The position numbers and the translations under genes are program-made. From Atrichornis clamosus (Eukaryota > Chordata > Aves > Passeriformes > Menuridae), in assembly GCA_013400975.1 (NCBI GenBank), contig WBMZ01004788.1, forward strand, positions 52,376-116,375: 64,000 nucleotides of DNA, written 5' to 3'. The notes beneath the pieces were generated by a model. The model was not told where the DNA came from and searched no databases. It saw only the letters and a list, made by a program, of their open reading frames with translations. Positions 36,746 to 49,572 of the stretch are shown here, in pieces. The first letter of the stretch is position 1. Each line of letters opens with the position of its first letter.

Positions 36746-39700
36746 AATGTTTGATAGATTTAAAAAATACCAACCTCACGCACTCTGCCTCTCTGCTTCC
36801 CTCCCTCCTCCCTCCCTCACTCACTCACTCCACCTTGTGCTGCCAAGTTGAATAACGATGTTGTTGTGGTGGGAGAAAAAAGGCATAATCTGTACCCCAG
36901 CTGTCACGGAGAGGGGGCACAGAGGGTTTGACCACTTTTATTCTTGGTGGTCCCCTATTTTCTGCCAATATCTCTCCCTGGGGAGGCAAAGCCAGGCGGT
37001 GGACAGGGATCTGGTGTTCCAGCAGAAGACTCAGGCTCTGTTTGTGCCATAATATCCCATATTTCTCATCACCACTCTGGACCACTTTACCCTCCCTATT
37101 ACAGGATGGAGAGGGCAACTCTGAATTACCTTTATTTAAAAAAAAAAAAAAGTGGTGCAAGGTCCTAGGCTTTTCAAGCATTAGGCAATTCTTATTACCA
37201 TTAGAATTCACACAGAGTATTCCCTAAGGACCAAAGAGGAGTGAAGAGGTGGAGGGGTTAAAAAAGCAGATCTGTCTGCATGGCCAAAACCTTTACTGCT
37301 ACCTACGGGGTCTCTGGGATGTTGGAGAAGACACCAGGACTGCCTGTACGAATGGCAACTGCAGCAGTCCCTGGAGGTGACCTCCCACCCCAAAGGAGCT
37401 CATCCCCACCCACAGCAGGCAGCCCCGTGTTACCCTCATGCACGTAATTTGGGACAGAGTGACAACCACACAGCTTCACACGGCCTTGGCTAATGCCAGG
37501 CTAAACTTTCTGCTGCTTTTTGCCTGGGAATGATGTCACGGGGGTGTTTCAATGTGGTTCTGGTGTCTCCCTGGCCAGGACTGCAGATTGGTTGCACTTC
37601 AGGTTCGCCGAGGTTCCCCTGCGCAGCATCCAGCTCTGCAATGGTTCTGTGAGCCTTGTTCTTCACCCCAGTGCTTTGTGTGCTGGTCCTCCCCAAACCA
37701 CAGACAACAGCCTAAAGCAAGCTGTGATTTGTGCAGAGTCACCTGTGACACCTGAAAACACTCCACCCGCAGGACCCCCCACCCCTGAAAGGTTTGTCCC
37801 TAAGATGTTACAGCTGTGTAACAGCCCGGGGTGCATCACCAGGCCCCGCCGGCCCCAACCATCTCCACCTGGGAGGTGGGATGCACACCTATATCTTCCC
37901 CAGCATGGAAGAGGGAGGGCTCTCTATGGATCCTTCTTCAGCTTGTATCCAAGGAGGAAAGCAGACAGCAGACGTACTCCTGGAAAAAAGGTACCGGTTG
38001 AGTTCCCTACAGTGCAATTTCTATTGTAATGCTTCTCAGGTGGGCACAGCATGAGCCAGTTCCTGCTCCTAAGCAGTCCTCAGGGAATAGTGAAGATGAC
38101 TTTTCCCTTGGCAAGAAAGAAAAGAGCAGTGTCCTCAGGTCACCCAGGAGGTCTATGTCAGAAATCAGTGTTTTGTCACTAAAATACAGCTTGAACTCAA
38201 GGTAGGGGTTTAGGCTGCAATATTTTGCACTCAGATGTGGTTGAGCATGATCCTGCCTGGGTAGACACTTGTGTCTCTTCCTTATAAGTGTGAAAGGGCG
38301 GAAGGGGTTGGTCAGTGGGCAGCATCCAGCCCAGATCCCACAGCTCCTGGGCTGCCTCGCTCGCTCCTCCTGCACGTGCGGGAGCACAACTGCTCTGCGA
38401 GGCTGGCTGGTGTCTGTGGGGACAGCCAGGACCCTCCCAGGGCTCAGGGGGCGTCTCAGTGACGGCAGCTGCTGTGTTGGCTCTCAGCAGGGGCTGAAGG
38501 TTTGAATGCCTTCCTCAGTGCTCTGCTGGTCCATCCCCCTTCCCCCTGAATTGTGCACCCAGGCTGGGCACAAACCCCCGTGGGTTTCCCTGAACAGAGG
38601 CTGTGTGGCTTTGTGCGAGTGCCCGGCCCTGGTGCTGTTGATGGCGGAGGAAGGAATCCCTCATCTCTGGAGGGGAGCAGGGGGGATGGGGCTGCTGTTT
38701 TCCTACAGCTCTGGTACGTGAGCAGGGAAGAGGAATCGGCTCCAGCAGCTCGTCACTGCGCCAGCACCAATCGCGGGTGGCAGAGGGAATCCCTTTGCAG
38801 GGAGCAGCACTGCTGAGCCCAGCCAGCTCCTGACAGGGATCCCCTACAGAGCCCCAGTGAGCAGCATCCCACCTCCATCCCCCCCACAGGAGTCTTCTGA
38901 GTTTCCTCTCTCCTCTGTTCTTTTATCTCCCCCAGCATAACCCCCTCTCTCTCCTGAATTTCTTCTGCCTCACTCCACACTGCTCTGCAGCTTTCTGTGC
39001 TCAAAATAATTTCTGCTCAGGGAATTCCTCTCCCTCCCTCTCCGCTCTCCTGCAGTATTTCTCCCTGGCCTTTGCCCTAAGAGATGTAGTTGAGCATTAG
39101 ACCAAACATCATCTCCCACTGGTGATCTGTAGCAGAGTAGATGACTTTAAAACCCTCCTGCAAAAACATCTTGTTTCAAACCCAGAGCATTAGAGAGGAA
39201 GGCTTTGCTCTCCAGGTGGGGTGTTTGCTGAGGAATTATTCTAAGCACTGAATAGCTCAGTGAAGTGCTGTGTTCACCTAGGGCACTCCCAGCCTGAGAA
39301 GGAACAAAATCTGAGCCTGGGAGCAGCAACCTTGGCACTGCAGCCAGCATCCATCTCTTCTCCAGCCACAGGAAGGTGCCAGCCCCCAGCAGCCACCTGT
39401 GATACCGTGGGGAGCCTCTGTACCCACCCCACAGACTGCAGTAAAATCATCTGCAATTAATCACCTGCAGATCACAATCAGCATATTTACTGATTGGTGG
39501 GTGCTGTGTTTCTGTGGGAGGGCTCACAGGGTGGGCTGGGTTAATCCTGGCAGCAGAGTTGTGGGGCAGAGCTCTCTGTGCCTTGGTGAGGGACTGGGTG
39601 TCAGCAGTGCCACCAGATGCCCTTAGAGATGGGTCTAAGGCACTGCAGAACCTGGCTTTTCAGGTTTTGCAGTAATTAGGTGTTGTTTCTTGCTTCTGCC

Positions 39701-42700
39701 TCTTATTTTAGCCTTTTTTCTTCTACGGTGAGCTGCTGAGTTTTGTGATTCCTCTGCAAAGTGTTGAGAAGATTTGAGCAATTACTGCCCCAAATGTGTT
39801 GTGTTTTTGCCTATTGAGCTGGACCTAATACTTGATGAGCCCTGAAAGCAGAATGGTTGCCAGGGTGCTGTGCCTGCTGTAATGTGTGTGCATGTGCTGC
39901 AGCTGCTGATCAGAAATTGAGTGAGGCAAGAGGAGGAAGCTGTATGCATAACCTCCCTTTTAACATACTACAGCAGCCTAATGCGAGCTTGTGACGGGGG
40001 TAGAGCAGCTATTTTTAGCAAAATGCTTCAGGTGAGTCGAAACTTTCCCCTTTGTTGCCTGCATCTTCAAAGCACTTCTTTCAGCCTGGAGAAACCAGGC
40101 TAATCAGGCTGTGTTGCTTTCCCAGTGCTCCCAGCAGCGAGGCTGCGGGCTCTCAGATGCTGCTGCAGGCACGGGCAGGGTGCTGCAGCCAGCCCTGCTC
40201 CGTGCCACACTGCTGGGCCATAAAATGGAGGGATGTAAAAACACCATGGATGTAAGAAAGCTGCAAAATGCCCTAGGTGGGCTTTCCTTCAAAATGGGCT
40301 GGGATGTACTGGAAGCTGCTCTTCAGGGTAGCTCCAGATCATGACCCGGATTAGCCGCAAGGAGGGTGATGCTAAAGCTGCAGTGCCGTGAGGGTGGGGG
40401 CTGTGGCGGGGGGTCAGGAGAGTGGCAGCTGCTCAGGGATGCACCCAGTGCAGGAGCTTGGTGTGTCCTGGATGGCAGGAAGGGGCTGGAGCCCCAGCAA
40501 GGAGCTGGGAACTGGTGCCAGCCCTTTGCCTAGCAAAAAGGCACAGGGACCTGTGGGCCAGCTGGGGTGCAGGCAGCCAGTCACCTAAACACTCTGTAGA
40601 ACCCAGTGAGAAGACCCCAGACAGAATATTCTCCACTGGACCAAGAGGAAGGTGTAAGGGGTGTGTGAGGAATGGGTGCACAGACTGCCAGGGCAGACAA
40701 GGCCAGGGGTTGCTTTGTTGAGGTCCCTCCCTGCCTTGAGCTGTTATGTTGCTGTGCCACAATTAAAATACTTAAAGGAACCAGATGTCTGAGACTGCTG
40801 TGGGAAACCTGGAGTTGAGCCAGTAATGAAATATTGTCTGGCAGTGGGAGTGTGGGGTGTAGGGAATCAAATAGGGAACTTGTGGGTTCCCTGGGGCTGC
40901 TGCTGTGAAGGGACCTTGGTCCCAGCAGTGACAGTGGTGGTGCAGATGTGACCCCAGGAGTGGCACCTGAAGGGCCAGATGGCAGAGCTTCCTTGGCAGT
41001 GGCCTTATGCCTTTTGCTGTGGCATGTCCTCACCCAGCTATGACAGAGGGGGCTGAGGGTGCCACTCACCCACCCAGTGCTCCCAGCCAAGGAGGAGAAC
41101 TGGGTTGGCAAAGGGCCACAGTCTTAAATTCGTTGGATAGTACTGAGGATTGTTTGGCTTTCCTCTAAAAGATACTTCTCCCCAGGTGACTGGCAAAGCC
41201 AGCTCCCCAGGGAGAGCAGTTCTGTCTAACCCAGTTTCATACCATGCACTTAATGCAATGAATATCCTCGCTTTTCTCAGAGATCTTCACTTACAACAAG
41301 ATCCCTTGGCACCCTTTTTAAAAAAAGAAGCCTTGCTGACATGCCTTTATTGGGCTGCTCTTAAAGCTGGCACAATTAAACAGCACAGATAAGAGCTGTT
41401 ATGCAGCCTGCATTCCCTTAGTAAATATTAATGCTGACTTTTTTAAGGTGAGTGGTGTGTTCCTGTGCTGCTGGCAGTTTGCTCGGCTGGTACAAGAAAT
41501 GGCTTAACTTTTGATAAGGGTTCAAAGAAGGTTTGAGCTCTTGGAGTTTGAGTCCAGAAGGGATAATTTGAATAACTTTTTCTATCTAGGGTACCCTGAA
41601 GTTTCAGCTGGGTAACACTTCTCAGTCAATGAGCCCAATAACTTCAACTGGAGGAAGGCAGAGGAGGTGTTTGGCAAGGGCAGCTTGTTAGAAGGGTTGT
41701 ATTTTGATTTATAGATCTCTTGTAAACAGAAGCTCCTGTGCAACCAGATAGACAAGGAATGCAGTTGCAGGCAATGCAATACTTAACCACCCCAGCCATG
41801 AAAAATGTGTGGTTTGTGACTTTTTTTCCCTGGCTAACTTCAAACTCATAAGGTCACTTCTGGTAGACAAGTGTTTCTTCATCTTGCCAGCAGGTCTTGT
41901 TTATCACCTCCTTCCCCTCTCCTCCCCCGTGGTCAGACTAACTCAGCTTTATGCTGAATTTGGAGGGCTTTGCACTTGAAGCTTCATTTTGAATGATGGT
42001 GAGCACCTGCAGTCTCCTGCCATGGGTACAAGGTGTGGGAGTTGCTCAGCTGGGAGAGCAGGCCTAGAGCTCGTGGGAGTGTTTATTTGGCATCTCAGCT
42101 CTCTCTGGGAGCTGGTCAGGATGTCCAGTGTTGGACTGCAGTCCAAGGGATTACAAATGATCCTGTGGAAGGCCTAGGGTGAATGCCAAGTGGGATGGTG
42201 TATTACAAATGCATCTTATCACACTCCGAGACAGTCTGGGGCCCAACGGGTCATGCAAGAACAAAAGGGAGAGAAAATCTGTGGCTGAAGCTGTACCTGG
42301 AAGGCAGATGCTAATTCTCGAGGCTGACACCAGTAACAATCCTCAGGTCCTCACCAGTAACAATCCTGTGTCTTGTTTGCCTTGTGTAGAGTCTGCCACG
42401 GAGGTGTCAGAGGTTTCTTGGTCCCTCTTTGCAGCACACCTCCCTTGCTCAGTTCTGCATCTGCAGAAACCAGTGCAACTTGGTTCCAAAACTTAATTAG
42501 ACAAAAAACAAAAGCTGGGCTTGGCTGGTGAGGTGTTGTGTTGTGACACTTTACGAGGAAATATACATAATGAAGGCAATTCATGCACCTCTATGGTACC
42601 TGGGAATGTATATCCACATTTAACTCAGGGGAAATTGCTGGCTCCGTGGGGACTGAGGGCTGTTTGGCAAAGCAAGCACTCTGCCATCAAATGAAGAGAT

Positions 42701-45700
42701 CAGCTACGCTTTCTGGAGCCAGCAAGCCTCAGTTATATTTAACCCAGCAGTTTTCACACTGGGAGAGTAAGTACATACTTTATATCTCATTTCTGTCCTG
42801 GGTGCCATGGCACATCACAATTGTGGCAGAGAGGTGATCCATTCCCCATTAACACCTTTATGGGCTGCTTAGCACATCTGAGGCTCCTGGAGGGTGGGGG
42901 AGAGGAGAGGGAGGCAAAAGCATCTGCAGAGCTTGAAGCCTCTGGTCCTGGCTCTCCTCCCTTCCGTGGCCGGCTTTGTGACATCCTCCCAGACCTGCAG
43001 GTAGTGGTGCAGGAGAGAGCTGAATCCACTCTTGAATGTTAGGGGTGGATGAAGAGGTCAAGCAAATGGGGAGGAGGAGGTGCGACCTCCCTGCCCAAGA
43101 AGCCTGGGACAGCTCTGGAGGCTGAAGAAGTGCTGTGCTGCCCCTGGTAGGGCTTGGCTTTGGCCACGGTGGTCACCACTCGCCCTTGAGCCACCTAGTT
43201 CAGACTGGGGGTGACCTTGATGGACCAAGACTGAACCAGAGCAAAATGAGCAGGAAGGTTCAAGATCTGTGGTGGTTCTTACGTCCTTCCTCTCCCCCAC
43301 CCTCTGATAGGTGCTGCTCCAGGGCTGTGGTGCCCTGAGCTTGGCAGTTTTGGGGATGGCTCTGCTCAGGGCCTGCTTTCCCAAGAACAGGAAGACATGA
43401 GGGATGTGATGCCTCCGCCTGGGAGAGGGAGTGTCTAGGCCTGGAGCTGAGTGCTGGAGCAGGGAAGGAGAGCAGATAATGCCTGGGAATGCTGAATCCC
43501 CATCTCAACCCAGAGGTGAAGTGTCCCCTCGGGCAGGGCTGAGGCACGATGGTGTAACAGCAGAGAAAAAGGGGACCTCAAATGTCACACTGCTCATTAT
43601 TTCTCTGTACCCTGGGGGAAGGCGTAGCATCCAAAGTCTTCAATTAACATTAATCAACACCCTTTCTCCTCATGGAGAGCCATGACGGAGGAGCAGGAGC
43701 AGAGCTGGAGTGTGCAGAGCTGCCCCTGTGGCTGTGCCAGGGACACTGAGCAGTGGGACCTGCTGCCATGAGCAGAGTCAAGGTTCTCCTGCCCCTCCTG
43801 TCTGTCCCATGGAATATCTGGCATCAACAGCTCTGGTTACAGGCGTACGTGGAGAGCTAAAAATGCTTTACAGGAGCAGGCTTATAGACCAGTTCATCTT
43901 AAAAAATAGGGGAAAATGGGGCATGTTATTATAGCAACATGATCAATACGTCAGCAAGTCTGACAGTCAGTATAGACCTTGCAAGCCTTCTTCATCCTGA
44001 GCGGGATTATGAGGTTACCTGGAGCAGGCTTGGGAGAGCATGAGGAGGCTACACAGACTTCCTGCATAGCAAAGGCAGTGTGTGTGCCTCCTGAGGCCTG
44101 GGAAGGGCTGGAAATGTGGGAAAGAGATGAGATAGCAGGGTCTGGAAATTGCTGTCCATAGGCAGCTGGCCAGATGTGTGTTGAAGGACAGAGTGTGTCC
44201 TGCCTGAAAGAGAATTGCTCTCTGAGAAATGGGACTCGGGGCATGGGGTGAAAAGAGGGGGAATGCTGGCACTTTCATTTCAGGTTAATGAAAATATGAT
44301 TAACAGTTGTAATTAACTGATGAAATGGTGACTAGTTCTCTGCCCCCTCCTGATGATTTATGAGGTGCAGAGACTGCCTGTGTACATGGTTTCTGCTTAT
44401 GGCAGCACTCTGCAGTAGCTGGGACTTTCTGCCTCTGACTGGGGTCTGGAGGGAGTTCTGTGGCTCCTGTTGCTGGGATGGGGGTGTGGAGCTGCCCTGC
44501 ACCCCAGGCTTGCTCAGCCTGGCCCCAGCCCTGCCTGGTTGGGAGGTTTTGTGGCAGTGAGGGAAGTGTTGAGGCAGGAACTGGGAGAGGATGTTGATCT
44601 GTGATGGAGCAGCTGCACAAAGCCAGGCTGGGAAATGAAACCTCAACCAGTGCTCATGGCAGGCTGGGGGCTGAGCTGCTCAGGCACCTGGATGAGGTGG
44701 AATTTCCTGATGTCAGGGGCTCTCTGTGGCAATTACTGGGTGCCCTGGAACTGTCACACATGCCAGGACTCAGGCCAGAGGGACTTGGGATGTCCCAGGT
44801 TCACTCTGGGCTGGGCTGACTGAGCCTTTGTCAGCAATTGCCTGAGGGAGGGGGTGACCCAGCCACAAAGTGCTGAACTGCTGCTGCATCATCTGCCGAG
44901 TGAGAGCCCCTCTGCTTTCAGCAGCACATTGGTGGCAAGGTCACCACTGCACAGTACCAACCACGAGTGATCCTCCCTCCCTGTGTTTTGATTACTGGAC
45001 TGTATAAAACAGGACTAAAAGTACCCAGGGAGCTGAACTTGCCAACTTGAAAATCTAGATTAAACCTGTGCAAATATGTGAGAGCAACACTAGAGGAAGG
45101 CACTGTGTGCATGAACCCCTGATATGAGCAGGGCCACTGCAGGGGTGACAGGGAAACAACTTATTCTCATTTATTCTGGTACGAGGGTAGCATTTGTCCC
45201 TCGCTGAAGACTGATGGCACTTCTGGTGCTTGTGCCCAGGGCAGGTCAGAAACTGGTGCTCTGTCCCATCCCAATAGGTGTTGCTTTTGCTGGAGCAATG
45301 GCAAAGGATGTGGGTTTTGCTGTAGAGGGGAAGAACAGGGCAGATGAGCTATATTTTGTTTGTCTGATTACATATGCATGATCTAAAAAAAGTGACTCTC
45401 CATTTTCTCTAAGGATACCTGATGAGCATTAAAAATACAATTGCGAGAATAATCAGGTCAGACTTCAAACAAATGCAGGGAAACAGATCTGTTCAAGAAA
45501 TAGATACCCTGTTATGTCACACTTTTGTCTGAACAGTTCTTAAAAAAATGATCTTCCTTTTGGAGATGAAATCAAGGCTTTTCAACCTAAAAGCTGTGAA
45601 TAGCCAAGGAGTTCTAGTGGGAAAGAAGAGCAAACCCCATAGTTTTATGGGGCTTCTCCACAGCTTAGAGCAGCTGGTGCAGGCTTTCAGAGAGGGTCTG

Positions 45701-46799
45701 TGCCTCTGTGGCTTAAAACAGATGCAAACAAAGAGTTAGGACCAGAGAGGGTGGGGGGGATGGCCCTGAGGGCAGGGAGCTGACCCCAGTTCCATGAGCC
45801 CTGCTGGGCAGGGGGAGTCTGAGGAGAGGAAGGAGCCTCTTGCAGTGAGCCCATGGAATGTTTGCAGTAGCAAAAGCTGGCAAATGCTTCGTGCAGAGTT
45901 GCTGCCCGGGGCTGGCTGAGAGCTGCAGGGATAAAGCTTGTGAGGCAGCCTTTCCTTCCAGCAGTGCCGGGGCTGGAGGTGCTGCCAGCTGCCTGTGGGT
46001 GTTAACAGGGGTGCAGGGGGACTGAACTTCCCTATCCCTCAAAAACAAAGCCAGTGACTGCTCAGCTGTCTGGCTGGGGCAGCTGTGCAGACAGAGGACC
46101 TGTGCAGGTCTGCAGCTGCTGGACAGGGGTTTAGCCCCCTGTCTTTGCTCCTTACCTTGCTGGGTAGGTTTCCAGGGGCCTGTCTGGAGCAGTAGAGCTT
46201 GGAGCTCTAACTCTACTGAAAAGCAGCAACTTGAAGAAGAAACTATCCATAGCTCAGCTTGGGGGGGAAAAAAAATCTCAGATAACACAAAAATGCCATC
46301 TTACAGTCACTTTACCTGCAGAGGAACACTTTCATGCATCACTGGAATGGAAATGCTTGAATAAGCTTCAATTTAAATGGAAGTTCATCTGGGAAGGGAA
46401 GGCAGAGGTGTCCTGTGGACATGTCCACTCACCAGAAATGCACTGGGTGACCTGAACAGCTGTGGCACGTGTCTGCAGGTGACACTGGTATTGTTTTATG
46501 GCTTTTCACGTGAGCAAGGGAGTCTTGCAAAGACACTCTGGGAGCCCTGGGCTGCCACAAGTCCTGTGTAAAAGGAGGGGGGTGAGGGAAGCTGCTCGAA
46601 GGAGATAGGACTGTGTCCATCTGACTGGAGATTCTGCTAGAGTCCAGAGAGTGGTTCTGTGATCAGTCCTGAGGAACCCACTGTTCAACCACTTCTCTGC
46701 AGATATAAATGTGTAAATGAGCCAGCTGTGATTTTGTGCTCTTGGGTCAGTGCTGCTGCCCAACAGCCTGCTGTCACTGCACTGGGGCTGTGAGGGGTC

Positions 46800-47540
46800 T
46801 GTCCCAAAAATCAAAAACCCCATGCAGTGCTGCAGGCTGGGGGCAGAGTGGCTGGAAAGTGGTCTGGCAGAAAAGGACCTGGGGGTGCTGATTGACAGGG
46901 GTTGAACATGAGACAGTTGTGCCCAGGTAACCCAAGAAGACCAGTGGCACCTGGCTTGTATCAGGAGTAGTGTGGCCAGCAGGACCAGGGCAGTGATTGT
47001 CCTCCTGCTCTGGGCACTGGTGAGGCCACGCCTCAAATTCTGGGGTCAGTTCTGGGCTGCTCAATTTAGGAAGGACACTGAGGGGCTGGAGTGTGGCCAG
47101 AGACGGGCAATAAAGCTGGGAAGGGTCGGGAGCACAAGTCTCCTGTGAGGAGCAGCTGAGGGAGCTGGGGAGGCTCAACCTGGAGAAAAGGAGGCGCTGG
47201 GGTGACCCTGCCACTCTGCAAATCCCTGACAGGAGGGGGCAGCCAGGTGGGGGTCAGGTTCTGCTCCCAGGGAACAGGGACAGGATGAGAGGACATAATC
47301 TCGAATTGTGCCAGAGGAGGCTTAGGTTGGACATCAGGGGCATTTCTTCACAGAAAGAGTGACTAAATATTGGCATGGGCTGCCCAGGGAGGTGGTGGAG
47401 TCACCTGGGGGTGTCTAAGGAAAGACTGGACGTGGCACTCTAGTGCCAGGGTCTGGTTGCCAAGGTGGTGATCCATCACAGGCCGGGCTCGGTGACCTCA
47501 GAGGTCTTTTCCCAACTATTTTAGGGATCCTGTGGAAGCT
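46800..47540 (+). mobile_element. CR1 LINE 3' fragment
   Basis: On the plus strand this follows the usual CR1 3'-half order: GAAAAGGACCTGGGGGTGCT near 46868, GTGTGGCCAGCAGGACCAGG near 46970, CTGGTGAGGCCACGCCTC near 47015, GGAGAAAAGGAGGCGCTG near 47180, a GGTTGGACATCAGG block near 47325, and a 3' end with TGACCTCAGAGGTCTTTTCCCAAC near 47490-47515. It is truncated at the 5' end and carries no intact frame. Confidence 0.9.
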
Positions 47541-47560
47541 GCGGCTGTCGCTTCCCCCCG

Positions 47561-47579
47561 CAGCGGGCAGGGGGCGCCA
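47561..47579 (+). promoter_or_regulatory. CTCF-like core motif
   Basis: The segment contains GCAGGGGGCGC (47567-47577), identical to the high-information core of the CTCF consensus (CCAGCAGGGGGCGCT). The flanks match partly. It lies in the interval between two divergent promoters, where a boundary would make sense; this is inference. Confidence 0.4.
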
Positions 47580-47618
47580 GAACCCGCGGAACGCGCGGGG
47601 AGCGCGGCTGGACACGGG

Positions 47619-47674
47619 GGGGACACGGGGGGCAGCGAGCCCCGGGGGGGACACGGGGGGCAGCGAGCCCCGGC
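47619..47674. repeat. 28-bp G-rich tandem repeat (2 copies)
   Basis: Two copies of a GGGACACGGGGGGCAGCGAG-containing unit with a 28-base period (CAGCGAGCCCC at 47633 and 47661). Several runs of five to seven G make it a strong intramolecular G-quadruplex candidate on the plus strand. Confidence 0.85.
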
Positions 47675-47735
47675 ACGGACAGCCCTGGTCCGGGGGACAC
47701 GGGGGACAGCAGCGCCGGGCGGGCCAGGGAGGGGA

Positions 47736-48262
47736 CTGTCCCGCTCTGCTCTCACTGGGGTGGCCTCACCTCGAGCGCTGGGGGAGTTTTTGGTGCCACA
47801 ATACAAGAAGGATGCAAAGCTGTTAGAGGGCATCCAAAGGAGGTGATGCAGGGATGGTGAGGGGTCTCGAGGGGAAGCCGTACGAGGAGCAGATGAGGCA
47901 CTTGGTCTGTTCAGCCTGGAGAAGAAGGACAGAGCTCAGCAGCCCACACTGTCCTCAGGGCACAGCCGCAATCTCTGCTCTTTGGTGGTCAGGGACAGGA
48001 CCCGAGGGAACGGCATGACACTTTGTTAGGGGAGGTTTAGGTTGGATATCAGGAAAATGCTCTTCACCCAGAGGGTGGCTGGGCACTGGAACAGGCTCCC
48101 CGGGGCAGTGGTCACAGCCCAAGCCTGACAGAGCTCAAGGAGTGTTTGGACAACACTCTCAGGCACAGGGTGTGACTCTTGGGGTGTCTGTGCAGGGCAA
48201 GGAGCTGGACTTTGGTCCTTGTGAGTCTGTTCCAGCTCAGGATGTTCTGTGAGAGCCCTGTT
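47736..48262 (+). mobile_element. CR1 LINE 3' fragment (same subfamily as 17551-17815)
   Basis: Plus-strand CR1 3' region with GTGCCACAATACAAGAAGGA near 47791, GGACCCGAGGGAACGGCATG near 47999, GGTTTAGGTTGGATATCAGG near 48030, GAGGGTGGCTGGGCACTGGA near 48071, and TCTTGGGGTGTCTGTGCAGG near 48177. It ends in a TTCCAGCTCAGGATGTTCTGTGAG-like terminus near 48228-48252. The shared phrases with the copy in GABRB4 intron 2 show one subfamily. Confidence 0.92.
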
Positions 48263-48744
48263 TCCCAATGGGGTGGTAGGGCTGGTCAGAGACATGTGGT
48301 GGCAGTGCCTGTTGGGGCCAGCCCAGTCTGGATGTGGGCTCCTCTGCTGGACCCCTCCAGGACAGCACCTCTGTGCCAGGGACAGCACCCCCGGGCTGGG
48401 GGCTGGCCTGGGCTTGGCCCTGGGTGAGCTTTTCCTCTCCGGAGTAGTTGACTCCGGGCTCGCATTGATTTCCATTTGAGTCAGGCACTTCCTAAAAGGC
48501 CCAGAGGGAGCTTGCACAGCATCTGTATTGCTGCAGCTTCCAGAGTGTCTTGCCAAGGATCTGGGTGTGTGAATAGCTGAGGGAATCCCTCTGTAAGCTC
48601 CCTGCTAGGGATGCCTCTTTCTAGGTCTCCTGACACAGGGTATTCTGCTGCTAATCAGTGCCAAAGGAAAGAGGTCCTGACCTGCACAGCTTCCCCAGAT
48701 GTGGTTTCCCTTCCCTTGGCAATGCAGGAAATTGTGCAGCTGTT
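48263..48744. other. Spacer between CR1 copies, nothing recognised
   Basis: About 480 bases between a plus-strand and a minus-strand CR1. No feature identified. Confidence 0.5.
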
Positions 48745-49264
48745 CTCATCATGGAGTCATGGAATTGTTTGGTTGGGCAGGGACCTTAAAGCTGAGCTTG
48801 TTCCACCCCCTGCCATGGGCAGGGACACCTCCTACTATCCCAGGTTGTTAAGAGCCCCATCCAACCTGGCCTTGGGCACTTCCAGGGATGGGGCAGCCAC
48901 AGCTTCTCTGGGCAACCTGTGCCAGGGCCTCAGCACCCTCACAGGGAGGAATTTTTTCCTATTATCTAATCTAAACCTGCTCTCTGTCAGTGTGAAGCCA
49001 TTTCCCCTTGTCCTGTCACTCCATGACTTTGTAAATAGCCTCTCCCCACCTTTCATGCAGGCTCCCTCCAGCCACAGTTAGGTCACTCTGAAGCCTCCTC
49101 CTCTCCAGGCTGAACAGCCCCAGTCGTCCCAGCCTTTCCTCACAGCAGAGCTGCTCCATCCCTCTGATCATCCTGGTGTCTCTGGACTCACTTCAGCAGG
49201 TCTATGTCCTTCCTGTGCTGGGACCCTAGGGCTGGAGGCAGCTCTGCAGGTGGGGTCTCACCAC
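48745..49264 (-). mobile_element. CR1 LINE 3' fragment
   Basis: On the minus strand the 3' end lies at about 48745, where plus-strand GAGTCATGGAATTGTTTGGT is the reverse of the CR1 terminus. It runs upstream through the CTTCCTCACAGGG/GAGGCCCTGG-like block (48920-48950), TGACAGGACAAGGGGAAATG near 49010 and GGAGAGGAGGAGGCTTC near 49095, to about 49264. It faces the CR1 at 47736-48262 in opposite orientation. Confidence 0.9.
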
Positions 49265-49572
49265 AAAATGTTACAGCAGCAAGGACTTGTGCAGGCTGTC
49301 GCCTCCCAACTCTCACAGGTGTGTAATCCCACTGTAAAACACCTCTCAGGGACTGTGGGGTGCTCCTTGGCCCCATCTTCATGGTCAGGACCAGGGCTGG
49401 GGCTGCTCCTTGCTCTGCATCAATGAGTGCCTGCCTCCCAAGGCTCTGGAGTTTGTCTGTAAAGGAAAGGCAGCTTCACCATTTTTTACTGTCTCATCAC
49501 AGGATTTTACTTTGCAAACTGGTTGCTATTATCAGCCCAGGTTAAAAAAGGATCTTCAGCAGCAAGTACTAA

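Larger units (their letters stand above)
31291..46799. other. Intergenic sequence with sparse elements
   Basis: About 15.5 kb between CR1 insertions. Apart from the separately listed X-box motifs, the 47-bp tandem duplication, the A/purine tract, the short CR1 3' end near 36000 and a small CpG cluster near 36700, I recognise nothing. AT-rich stretches (33770-34170, 39620-40030, 44280-44330) could be conserved noncoding DNA, which cannot be judged without alignment. Confidence 0.55.
47541..47735. promoter_or_regulatory. GC-rich CpG patch between two CR1 copies
   Basis: About 195 bases of very GC- and CpG-rich sequence, squeezed between the 3' end of one CR1 and the truncated start of the next. 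It contains a CTCF-like core (47561-47579), a 28-bp tandem repeat with G-runs (47619-47674) and further GGGGG runs up to 47705. It is not recognisable CR1 sequence. It could be a GC-rich element, a CR1 5'-UTR-like piece or a short minisatellite. Confidence 0.5.
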
